From: Acanthamoeba castellanii str. Neff
Lineage: Eukaryota > Discosea > Longamoebia > Acanthamoebidae
Direction: 5' to 3'
NCBI RefSeq assembly: GCF_000313135.1
Contig: NW_004457313.1
Coordinates: forward strand, 1,361,130-1,425,129
Length of the DNA: 64,000 nt
This document shows, in pieces, positions 10,690 through 21,000 of this stretch; position 1 is the first letter of the stretch; each line of letters opens with the position of its first letter. The notes beneath the pieces are model-generated. The model ran no database searches. It was not told where the DNA came from and saw only the letters and a list, made by a program, of their open reading frames with translations. A program made the translations under genes and the position numbers.

Positions 10690-13600
10690 ATGCGGCGGTT
10701 CACCTCGCTCCGCCCGAAGAAGGGGTGGCGAGAGGAGGAGGTGCTCGTGTCGCCCCCCGCCTTCTACGCCTCTACGGACATGCCCCCGCCCCGCGCTCCG
10801 CCGACGCACCACAGCACAACCACCACCAAAAAGAAGCGGCACGCCACCCTCAGCCGGCTCGAACGCTCCCAAACCCTCTCCACCCTCTCCGTCCCCGTAC
10901 CTCCCCTCCCCCCCTTCCGCTTTCCGCCCGCGTGTCCGTTCATTTACGGGGAAGCGCTGTTTTTGGGGTTGTGCGGACCACCGTATCCTGGAGCTTTTCT
11001 GGCCCACTGTATTGCATGTGTGACTCATGAGTCCCCCCACCCCTCTTTCCATGACTGCGTGCACCAAACAGTCGCTGGGGCGTGAGAGCGACGACGAGCA
11101 CGCGACGCTGCCCACGTTGGCGGCGGCGACGGAGGAAGGCGGGCGGAGGCATACAGGCGCGTTGGCCTCCTCGCTGCCCACGCGCAAGGCCGGCAACAAG
11201 GAGAAGTCGTCGACGGCCGCCAAGAGGCCTTCCAACGGATTCTTCCACTCGGTGAGCGTACGCAGCATCGGCGGCAGCAGCGGCGGATGCGGATCGGACT
11301 CGTCGCTCTCCTCCAACTCGTCGCTCTCCTCGTCCGCCTCCATCTCCTCCTCCACCGCCCTGTGGGAGGACGCGCCCGGCGATGGCGACGCCGTGACGCA
11401 CGGAGCCGCTGTCATCGCCCGCCTCGTCCGCCTCAAGACCGTCCCCTTCCAAGAGGTGCCGCTGCGCCCAGTCAACACAAGCCCAATGCCCTTGCCGTGT
11501 GCACTGACTCTTTGGTCTGGTCTGGGTGGTGTGGCTGTGGCGTTGTTGGCGGCACACAACAGTGGAGTGTGAAGGACGTGTGCATGTGGCTCGACCTGTT
11601 GTGCATGGGCATGTACATACCGGCCTTTCGGCGGAATGAGGTGACCGGCCAATACCTCACCCAGATCGACAAACACGACCTCCGCTCGATGGGCATGAAG
11701 AGCATTGGTACGCTCACGCCTACGCGGGTTGCGGCTGCCGTCATGTGGCGGGCGACATGATGATGCTGATGGGCCACACGTGTTGCGCAGGTCACCGCAA
11801 GCGGTTCGAGCGACGGCTCAAGATGCTGGTCGACAGAGATGAGGGCGCGCTCGATGAGCCGTCGCTCACGGAGCGAAGGGGCGCCAAAAACTCGTCGGCC
11901 CTGTGGAGTATGAGCTACCAGCAATCGCAGCAACAGCACCACCATCACCAACACCAGCCGCACACGAGCTCGCTCAAGATCCCATCGTTCTCCATCTCTT
12001 CGTTCTCCATTGGCGGCGCGTCGAAGAAGGAGCGCGAGGAGAAGGCCAAGCAGAAGCAGAAGCAGCACTCCAACAACAGCAGCGTGTCGAGTCGCGGCTC
12101 GGTCGACGATAGCGCGGTCGGGCTGCTGTCGAGCGAGGGTCAGGCCACGGCCACGCCCAAGCACGGCACCATCGACAGCCTCATCGAGACACTGACGTCG
12201 ACGACCAACCAGGCCGACGCCAAGCAGGTCATGGAGAAGGTCGTCGGACCTAAAGATGCGAACGCCGCCACTGCCGGAGTTAAAAACGGGACTGCGAGGC
12301 AAGAGCGACGAGGCAGCGTGAGCCTCATGATCGAGCGCTGGGAGCTGCTAGGCACGAGCTCGGGCACGGTCCCGACCAAGCTCACCCGCACCACGTCCGA
12401 CGATCAGCCCGACCCGCTCTCGAGCCGAGCAACGGCGCTCGACGATCGTCAGCCGCTCTCGCCCAAGTCCCTCACCAAGCGCAAGTCGCCGCGAGCCTTC
12501 ATCCACTATTTCTCCCTGTCTCGGAGCTATCGCCCGCACGCCGCCCTGACGACCGATAGCGCGGCTCCAGGCCACAGGCCAGCGGCGGCAAAGCACGGCG
12601 AAAGCGAATCGAACGTCGGAGGGAAGAAACCGAAGCCAAACGTCGGTGGCGGCGGCGCCGGGGCCGAGCCGCCGGTGGTGCCGATGCTGGTGATCTCTCC
12701 GGCGGTGCGAGCGCTTCAGAAGGAGGCCCAGCGACGGCGCCGGCTCTCTATTCCTGTGACTCCGAGGGAGAAGCAGGGCACCCAGATACTCCTGCGGCTC
12801 AACGAGGAGAGGGAAGCGGCCGAGAGACGACAGATACTCGAGCAACAGCAGCAGCAACAGGAGCAGCCACCAGCGGCGCCGGTCACACCCAAGAGTGCGC
12901 GGACCGAGGGTGAGAGCACCGAAGCGAAGTCGAGCGGAGAAAGCCATGAAGCGTCGCCGATCGACACGCCGACGGCCGGCGCGAAGAAGACGGTCGAGGT
13001 GGAGGTGAAGGCGGAGGAGCAAATGGAGAGGGTTGAGAGCGGTGCAGTCGAAGCTGAGATAATGAAGAGCCCGCTCAAGAAGAAGGAGAAGGTCGAGAGC
13101 GGTGCAGTCGAGGCTGAGATGGAGAGGGTTGAGAGCGGTGCAGTCGAAGCTGAGATAATGACGAGCCCGCTCAAGAAGAAGGAGAAGGAGCCTAAGAAAG
13201 AGAAGACGTCGCGGAAGCCCCATAAAAAGGAGGCCAAGAAGAACGAGGACGAAGGAACGCCGACGCTGAGGAAGGCGAGATCGAAGTCACTCAAGCGGAG
13301 CACGGCCAAGGCTCTGGCGTCGTCGATGGACTCTGCCGCCTCTCCCCCTCCCGACGCCGCTATCGAACCGATCGAAAAGAGCGAAGCGGCAATCGCGGAA
13401 AAGCCGAAAGAGCGAAGAACGAAGGGTCGATCGAAGAGCCTGGGCAAGGGCAGCGGCAAGGAGATCAAGCGCGAGTTGGTGACCGGCACCACCAAGGAGG
13501 ACAAGGAGGCCAAGGAGGCCAAGAAGGGCAAGCGACGGACCGCCGGCCTGCTGAACGATTGGCGGAAGAACCTCAAGACAGGCGAAGATGGAGGAGACGA

Positions 13601-14775
13601 CGCGGTGGCGACGACGATAGTGGCCAAGTCGCCGGTGGTGCGAAAGGTCAGGCGGCGAGAGACGCTGGGCTCTCTCGCCGACGGGCAGCGACTCACGGCC
13701 GGCAAGGAGGAAAAGAGCGAAGACGGCGGCGAGAAGGTGAGAGCGAAGAAAGCGAAGAAGACAGGCTTCGACGCGACCATCCACGCTTCCCTCGACCACC
13801 AGGCCATCGGAGCTATGTGTGGCGACGAAGAGGAGGAGTCGCCCAAGCGAAAGAAGAAGAAGCGATCGAAGAGCCTGAGCAGGAGCGACGGGAAGGAGAT
13901 GATGAAGAAGAAGGAGCTCCTCATTGGCACCAAGACTGTCGACCCGATGGAAAAGCTCAAGCGGGCCAAGGAAAGGCACCACTCCGCCGAGGACCTCATC
14001 CAGGAACACCACTCGGCCAAGCGAAAGAAGAAGAGGAAGTCGATCGAGCAGAAGCACGGCACGACTTCATCTTCGACCGACCACAGCGAGCCCACCACCA
14101 CAGTCACCACCGCCACCACCGACGACGCCAAGCAAGAGAAGAAGAAAAAGAAGAAGGCAACGAAGGCATCGTCGCCATCATCATCTTCATCTTCATCTTC
14201 ATCTTCGTCGGCAGCGTCAGCGTCAACTCCCACGGCTAAGTCGAAGAAGCAACACGGCAAGGAGAAGGGAAAGGAGCGGGACAAGGGCGCCCGACTGCGC
14301 AAGTCGGGGCAGAACACGCCCGACAAGCGGGAGGCGGCCAAGGTGCGCGAGAAGGCGGAGGACGAGATGGACGCCTGGTGGTGGCGCAAGCGGGCCGATC
14401 GGGTGATGATCAAGTGCTTCTGGGGCGACGAGTTGACGATCGTCTTCGTGCGCCCCGACATAAGATTGCCGCAGCTCAAGCGTCTTCTCCGCAAGCAGTT
14501 CCTTCAGCCTCCCCACTGGCGCATCGAACTCAAGTCGCATTACAACCTGCAGGTGCGTGCTCTGTTTTCATCGTGTGTCGTGCGTGCGGTGTGTGCGGTA
14601 TGTGCGTGTCGTGCGACATTTCTGACGGTGGGCTGGTGTGCAGAGGCGGCTTGTGACGCTGAACAAGACGGCGTACCTACACGCGGCCTTGCAGTACCAC
14701 GTCCGAACGTCCTACGACCCGAAACACCCAATGGAACGAGCCGCGATGAGGCTCTTCCTGCGCGAGGTGTCCTGA
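10690..14775 (+). CDS. SAM and PB1-like domain protein with long Lys/Ser-rich linker
   Basis: Five exons (10690-10896, 11072-11455, 11563-11707, 11791-14552, 14644-14775) join in frame to 1209 residues. A Ser-rich N-terminus is followed by a SAM domain (residues about 198-260: WSVKDVCMWLDLLCMGMYIP to GHRKRFERRLKML). Then comes an ~800-residue linker rich in Lys, Ser and Glu with NLS-like clusters and poly-Gln/His. The last ~90 residues (VMIKCFWGDELTIVFVRPD, then LPQLKRLLRKQF and VTLNKTAYLHAALQY) look like a PB1 or ubiquitin-like domain. The linker has an internal duplication at 13024-13190, where VESGAVEAE occurs three times. No enzyme is apparent; scaffold role is inferred. Confidence 0.8.
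13024..13190 (+). repeat. Internal coding repeat (VESGAVEAE units)
   Basis: The stretch gagagcggtgcagtcgaagc and near-identical copies recur at about 13033, 13093 and 13132, each followed by GAGAT, and two copies are followed by SPLKKKEK. It is an in-frame tandem duplication inside the low-complexity linker, so copy number may vary between strains. Confidence 0.8.
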
Positions 14776-15075
14776 CGACTTCGCGCCCCGTGATGTCGTG
14801 TGTCTTGCGGGTGTGCGCCAGACTCCACGAATCGTGCACGTTTCTTTAAGTGAACGAGTTAAAAGAAACAAAAAAGAAAATATTGTTGTAACGACACATG
14901 CATGGCTCCTCCCGGCTTTTGCCGTAGCCCCCTCCCGGCCCAGCTTTTATTCTCTTCCACGTTCCTCCTCTTCTCCTCAAGAACCGCCGCCAAGTGGAAA
15001 GCAATAGCAGCGCGCCCGCTCTTCATCTCTTCCTCCATCTGCAAGCACAACCACATAACCCCAACTCAAAGCAAG

Positions 15076-16599
15076 ATGAGAGCAGCAGAAGTAACGGAAA
15101 CGGCAACGGCAACGACGACCACGACGCCCTCGTCGCGCGGGGTGCACAAGGCGGCGCTGAAGCCCAACAACCCGGAGCGGATATGGAAGACGTGGAAGTT
15201 CCCACGGACGGGCCACACCCTGACCGGCTACTCGCGGTCGGCCGACAAGACCTTCTTCCACATCCCCGAGCTGCAGGTCGGCCTCGACGCTGGCATGTGC
15301 CGTGGCCGGTACCCTCCTTTTTTCTATTAATTTATTTTTATTTTTATGTTTTAAAAATAAAAAATCAATTAATAAATATATTCAGTGGAATAGATAAATA
15401 AAAGCTATTTATTTATTTTTTAACTTGTTTATATTTACTTTTAACAGTGCTTGAATTTGTGTGTACAGACAACCGAAGTACGTGTTCCTGACGCACACGC
15501 ACACGGACCACTCGGTGGACGTCGCCTACATGAGCAAGAAGGAGGGAATGACCCTCTTCTGCCCTGAGGTACACACTCACACTCTCGGCTGCACTGAATG
15601 CACGCTGATGACGTGCGATCTGATCCCGATGGGTCGCGTCGTGTGTGTGTGGTGCCGTGTCGTGTGTGGTGAGCGATCAGGAGGTGTCGGGAGTGGTGGA
15701 GGAGTACATCAAGGCGTCGTCGCAGCTGAACTGGGGCCAGCCCATACCCGAGGGCCACGGCTTCATGGCCGGCAGCCTGCAGCCCGTCAAACCCGGCGAT
15801 ACCTACCTCATCAAGAACGGACTCTACCAGGTCACCGTCCTCCGATGCTTCCATTCGGTACGACCGCACACACCGCACACACCTCACACACCGCACACGA
15901 ATGAATGACCGTGTGGCGTGGTGCGCGCAGGTGGCGTGTGTGGGTTACGCGTTTGCGGAGCGGAAGAAGCGGCTGAGGCCCGAGTACGTCGGCACGCCGG
16001 GCAGGGAGCTCGGGCGGCTGCGCAAGGAGGGCGTCGAGATCGAGGAGGAGACCTACGCCCCGCTGTTCGTCTACCTGGGCGACACCTCGACCCAGGTCTA
16101 CGAGGCCCACCCGGAGGTGTTCGACTACCCGGTCATCATCACCGAATGCACCTTCATCCCCGACCCGCAAGAGGTACCCACATCAACGACGCCTCATGTC
16201 GCCCCCAACTCGCCGCGGCTGTGTGTGGCTCACCCGCGTTTGGTTGGGCGTAGGATGATCAAGTGATCATGGAGCGGGCGGAGAGGGACGGGCACATTCA
16301 CTGGAACAGTTTGCAGGACATCGTGCTGGCGCACCCCGACAACACCTTCGTCCTCATTCACTTCAGGTACGAATCATCACACCAGCATTCTGGTCTTCTC
16401 CTCGTCTCTCATTGCTGTGGGCCGCCAACTGAAACCGGTTCTGTTTCTGCGTGTTGCGCGTGAGAGCAGTCTTCGATACAAGGAGCGCACTATCCACCAG
16501 TTCTTCGACGACCTGGCCACGCGAGAAGAGAACCCACTGCCGCTCGACAACGTGGTCGTTTTTGTGGGCGAGTGCAACGAAGGCAACCCAGACAACTGA
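15076..16599 (+). CDS. Short-form tRNase Z (ribonuclease Z, ELAC1/TRZ1 type)
   Basis: Multi-exon metallo-beta-lactamase protein beginning MRAAEVTETATATTTTTPSS. Exon 1 carries GHTLTGYSRSADKTFFHIPE and LDAGMCRGR; exon 2 opens with PKYVFLTHTHTDHS, the HxHxDH zinc motif. Later exons carry CFHSVACVGYAFAERKKRLR, LGDTS (Asp ligand), ITECTF and GHIHWNSL, then HFSLRYKERTI with the last His. This order matches short plant/human tRNase Z, which removes 3' trailers from pre-tRNA. The first intron (about 15310-15470) is strikingly AT-rich compared with the gene. No mitochondrial presequence is obvious, so cytosol or nucleus is likely. Confidence 0.88.
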
Positions 16600-16692
16600 T
16601 GAGCTCAGCTCCCACGTCGAGTTGGCGGACCTTCATTGTGCGCAGCCAACGGGCAAAGACTACACACACGCTTAAGACTGATGTGATGGTCA

Positions 16693-17664
16693 TCAGACGT
16701 TGTTGGTGGAGGGCGCCTGCTGCTGGTAGGCCACCTGGCTGTAGGCGCCGTAGGGCATCTGCTGCTGCTGCTGGGGCAGGGTCTGGTGCTGCTGCGGCGC
16801 CGGGGCGAAGCCGGCCGGGTTGGGGTAGTAGTACGCCGGCTGCACCATCACGGGCGCCTGCTGGCAGTACTCATCTGTGCGCCGACGATAAACCACGTCA
16901 GTACAAGAAGAAGAGGTAAGGGTACACGAGCAATGAGGAAAGGTAAAAGATGAAGACGAGGGTCACCTTGCGGGAGGGTGTTGGTGCTGGGGCCGGCGGC
17001 GCTGGAGTACTGGGGCATGATGTCGATGACGAGGTACCAGCGGCGGTAGCCCTTCTCGAGACGGAAGTTGATGCCCAGCGGGTTGTAGTGGGCGTTGGCC
17101 TGCGCCAGGTACTCGTCGACCCTCTTCCTCAACTGCGCACAAAGACCACCACCATCAGCAACCCTCTCTAATTAAAGTGAAGCAAGAGCGAAAGCGACGG
17201 GGAGAAATGAAAAGACGAAGAGCGAAGGCTGGGGGAAGCAAAGAGCGAAAGCGACAGAGGGGGGGGGGCATTACGTTGAGGACGTAGCCGATGGAAAAGA
17301 TGATGGTCATGACGGCGAAGAAGAACATGAGGCCCTCGAAGAGCCACGTCGTGGTGAAACTGTCGTAGGCGTAGTTCCACGAGGTGATGTCCCACAGGAA
17401 GATGCCGAACGAGATCCAGATGCCGATCACGCTGAGCCACATGAGGGTGCGCATGGCCGACGGGGCCTGTAGGGTGCAGTTGAGGCCGTGCATGGTGGCC
17501 GCGAACTGTCCGTCGTCGATGCGGCCGCGCAGGAGGAACGGGAGGCTCTCATCGAACTCACCGACGCGGAACAGGCGCCTCCTCATGTCCAGCCGCACCT
17601 GGGTCGGAGCCACGCCATGCACGGGCGCCTGCGTCGAGTGGATGATCAAAGTCTGCTGCTCCAT
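16693..17664 (-). CDS. GOLGA7/Erf4-domain membrane protein
   Basis: At least three exons. The N-terminal exon encodes VRLDMRRRLFRVGEFDESLP, then GRIDDGQFAATMHGLN, matching the start of GOLGA7/Erf4 (FPxELxxRIxxxxFxxTVxxLN). Two hydrophobic helices follow (TLMWLSVIGIWISFGIFLW and LFEGLMFFFAVMTIIFSIGY). The next exon (LRKRVDEYLAQANAHYNPLG, then FRLEKGYRRWYLVIDIM) matches the second half of the Erf4 fold. A Gln/Pro/Tyr-rich tail of about 60 residues ends the protein. Erf4/GOLGA7 proteins are partners of DHHC palmitoyltransferases on ER/Golgi membranes. Two full TM helices and a PQ-rich tail are unusual for this family. The domain call is from remembered family patterns. Confidence 0.7.
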
Positions 17665-17790
17665 TCTTGTGCTGCCAGCAGTGAAACTGAAGAATCAAGT
17701 TATGGGGCCACAGCTCTTCTCCGTGTGATTTTCGGAGTTGAAGAAAGGCGAGCGCGTTTTCTAGGACACTTTTCACTGCGGGTTGCCGTG

Positions 17791-17905
17791 TGTCGTGTCG
17801 TGTCGTGTCGTGTCGTGTCGTGTCGTGTCGTGTCGTGTCGTGTCGTGTCGTGTCGTGTCGTGTCGTGTCGTGTCGTGTCGTGTCGTGTCGTGTCGTGTCG
17901 TGTCG
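17791..17905. repeat. (TGTCG)23 pentanucleotide tandem repeat
   Basis: Twenty-three perfect, uninterrupted copies of TGTCG lie between the start of the Erf4-domain gene and the 3' end of the ROCO gene. Perfect copies imply recent slippage or strong homogenisation. The six-frame translations of the array are artefacts. Confidence 0.97.
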
Positions 17906-18020
17906 CGTGTGCGGTGAGAGTGTGTCACGCGAAATGGTTGCCTGTGTTGGTAACCAGTTCATGTGTCAAGACGGAAAAAAGTACAAGAGAGAGGTTGGTG
18001 ATCGCATCTGTGTGGCGGCT

Positions 18021-21000
18021 TCAGTCGAATTCGTCGAGTTCGAGGAGGAGCTTGACGAGCTCGGCCTTGCCGTAGAAGATCTGATTGATGCCGGCCACGG
18101 CGCTGGAAGACGAGGTGAGCTCGTCGGCGGCGAGCGCTACCGGGCCGGAGGCCGACAGCGACGCGCCGGGGGCCAGCGAGAACCGCGGGTTGAGCTCCCG
18201 CAGCGATTTGCCGCTCGTGCTCAACCGCTTGCGTGCCATCGAGTTGTTCGACGACGACGATCGCTTCAGGAACTTGCGCTTGGCCGACGTCACGTCGTCC
18301 ACCGACCTGGTAGAGTCGGTCAGCCCGCTCCCGCCGCTTCTGCTGTCACCACCGCCTTCGCGCTCGCTGCTGCTGCTGTCGTTCTCGTTCTCGTTCTCGT
18401 TCTCGTTCTCGTCGTCCTTGTTCGTGCGTGTCGCAGTGTCGCTGGGCGCTGAGTCCTGTTGCTGTTGGTCGTTGTCGTCCCTGAGCTTCACGCTCTTGCG
18501 CTTCTCGTCGGCGTCCTCCTGCGGCTCGATCCGCAGCTCGACCTTCTTGCGCGCGACGCTGCCCGAGCTCTTCAGCTCCTCTCCGCCGCTGATGGCGCCC
18601 TCCTCGCCGTCGTCCTTCTCCTTCCCCTTATCGTCGCCGTCGGACGCTCGGCGGTGCGGCTCTCGCTCGCCGAGCTTCGGGGACCGCGTGATGGGTCGGG
18701 CGTGGGTCGTGCTCGCTGTCGACACGCAGGCAAACGTTTGGCGAAGTGAGTAAGGCTCGGAGCTAAAAACGCGGACAGAAGGCACACAGCACACAGAGCC
18801 CAACTGGGCCGAAGGTCTACCTCTCGATGCGAGGCCGGAGCTCTTGCTGCCCAGCGACGAGGGTGCGGCAGGCACCACCTGCCGCTGCTGCATGTTCTCC
18901 CAATAGGCCAGTCGATCGAGGATGCGCTTGCTCAGGCTTCGCCTCCGCAGTCTATCAATGGACCACTGGCATGTGAGCATCGACGCACGACACACACACA
19001 CACGGCACGCGCGCGCTGCGTACCGCTCTTGAATCTCGCGCACGTCGACTTCCTCGGCCGGGACCTCGGGCGACGCGTACGGCGTGAACAGGCCTCGCTG
19101 CGCGCGGGTCGAGGTGGAGATGGCGGTGAGCTGCCGCTTCTTGTTGTGGTCCTCCGACATCGAGCTGGCCAGCGCGGGTGTGTCGCCGTCGTCTTCCCGC
19201 GGGGCGATGCTGCCTGACGTCGCAGTAGACGCGGCGACTGTGGCCAGATCCCGCTCGCCGTCCCTGAGCGGAGCGGGCGACGACTGCTTGCTGGCCTGGC
19301 CCGTGCGCACAGTCTTCATCATCCGAGGCGCCGTGCCCGGCGTTCCGCTCTGCCGGGCCGCCTCCTTCACCAGCTTATCGTTCTCGCTCTTCAGCGCTTC
19401 CACTTTCCTGTTGTCGGTCACCACCATCGCACGCGTCGAGTTAGAGCGGCGGGCAACAGGTCTACACCGCGAGAGGAATTCAGGTGGGTACCGCTTGAGC
19501 CGCTCCATCTGGGTGTGCTGGCGATCGTTTTCGAGGATCTGGAAGGCCAGACTCCGCTCGGCTTTCGACTGCGCCTTCTTGGCCTCCTTGAGTTGGCTGC
19601 TCATCAAATGCCACACGGCACACAATCATCAGCATCACCTCGTGTGTGTGTGTGTGTGTGTGTGGTCACATGGTTGAGGGCGGCATACCTCTGGAGGGAC
19701 TCGACCTGCTCGCGCATGCGGTCGGCTTGACGCTGCAGGGCGGAATTGAAGCTGCCCTTGTCCTCCTGCTCGGCCTGCGCCTTCATCGACCCGCTGCCGC
19801 TCGAGCGCAGCGTGAGCGTCGACACCTGCCTGCCCCCGGCCGCCACCGTCGGCGTGTTGGCCTCGCGCCTCAGCGGCGGCGGGGTGCTGGCCTCCGCTTG
19901 TTTCTTTGGCGCGGCCGTGCCACCACTGCTGGGGAGCCGCGGGACTGCGGCGCCCGTCGCGTTCGATAGCGACGACGGAGTGGGCGACACGGCGCCGGTG
20001 GAGGTGGTAAGCTCCTGCTCGTCGGACTCGAGTTCGCGCTGGAGCGTGGCCAGGGTGTTCTGGAGCCGCTTCTTGATGCTGTTCTCCTCCTTGGGCGCCT
20101 CGGCCGGCGTAGGTGTCGGTGCTGGCGCAACGTTGCTCGTGGCGGCGGCGGCTGTTGGCGCCAATGTCTCAGTGGCCTGCTCCTCGACCTCCGACTCGGT
20201 GTCCGTTTCCTCGAGAGGCATCGGTGGTGATGATCCCATTCGCCGCCTGCTCTTGTTTCTCCGGGTGTCTTCTTCTTCGTTCTCGTACCTGCCAGTCGCG
20301 TCCAGAAGTACATTAGTTCACTCGACATATACGACGCACACAATCGTATCGGCGTAATGACGCAGTTGGGGGAAGGATTGGGGGGGGATGACGTACGCAA
20401 CGCTGAATTTGCGGACGGAGTAGGAGGGGAGGGCGATCTTGCCCGATGGGCCGGGGAGGGGCAGGTTGTACTTGATGGCGATGCGGGAGATGCGCTTGAG
20501 GATCGACTCGAACGACGGCCGCAGCGCGGGGTCCGCGTTCCAGCAGTCGGCCATCAGGTCCTTGTACTCCACATAGCAGTCTGCTCGCGCACAGGGCACG
20601 ATCGACCACGCCATCGGCTCATTTAGACTATAACTCCGAAGAGCGAATAACGAAAAACGACAAGGACGAGAAGAGAGGGGAACGGACCTGTGGGAACTTC
20701 GGGGCGATCGCCGGCGATGATGCGCTTCTCGACGCCCGACCAGCCCGACTCGGGTATCTGTGAGGCGAAGAGGGTTTCGCCCGTGACCAGCTCATAGAGC
20801 AGCGTACCGTACGAGTAAACCTGCAAATGTGTGTAGGTGTGTCGAACACAAAGATGGCACTTAGCAGCGAAGCTCGGGCGCGCACTGTGGGATGGATGGA
20901 GGGTACGTCGGACTGGGCGGTGTGCTTTTGCTTGGACAGCACCTCGGGCGCCAGCCAATATGGGGCATCCTCTGAAACCAAGGCGACGAGAAAAATGGTG

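Noticed and set aside
13024..13190. Repeat in the SAM-PB1 gene as a mobile element
   Set aside because: It is an in-frame internal duplication without terminal repeats, target-site duplication or transposase.
17558..18452. Open frames with repeated SCRVV or RHDTT peptides across the TGTCG array
   Set aside because: They are translations of a simple repeat, open in several frames on both strands, with no start context or domain.
18021..20239. ROCO tail as a separate coiled-coil gene
   Set aside because: A donor at about 20396 and an acceptor at about 20287 keep the frame (SVRKFSVAYENEEEDTRRNK), and no promoter-sized spacer exists. Kept as an alternative in the ROCO entry.
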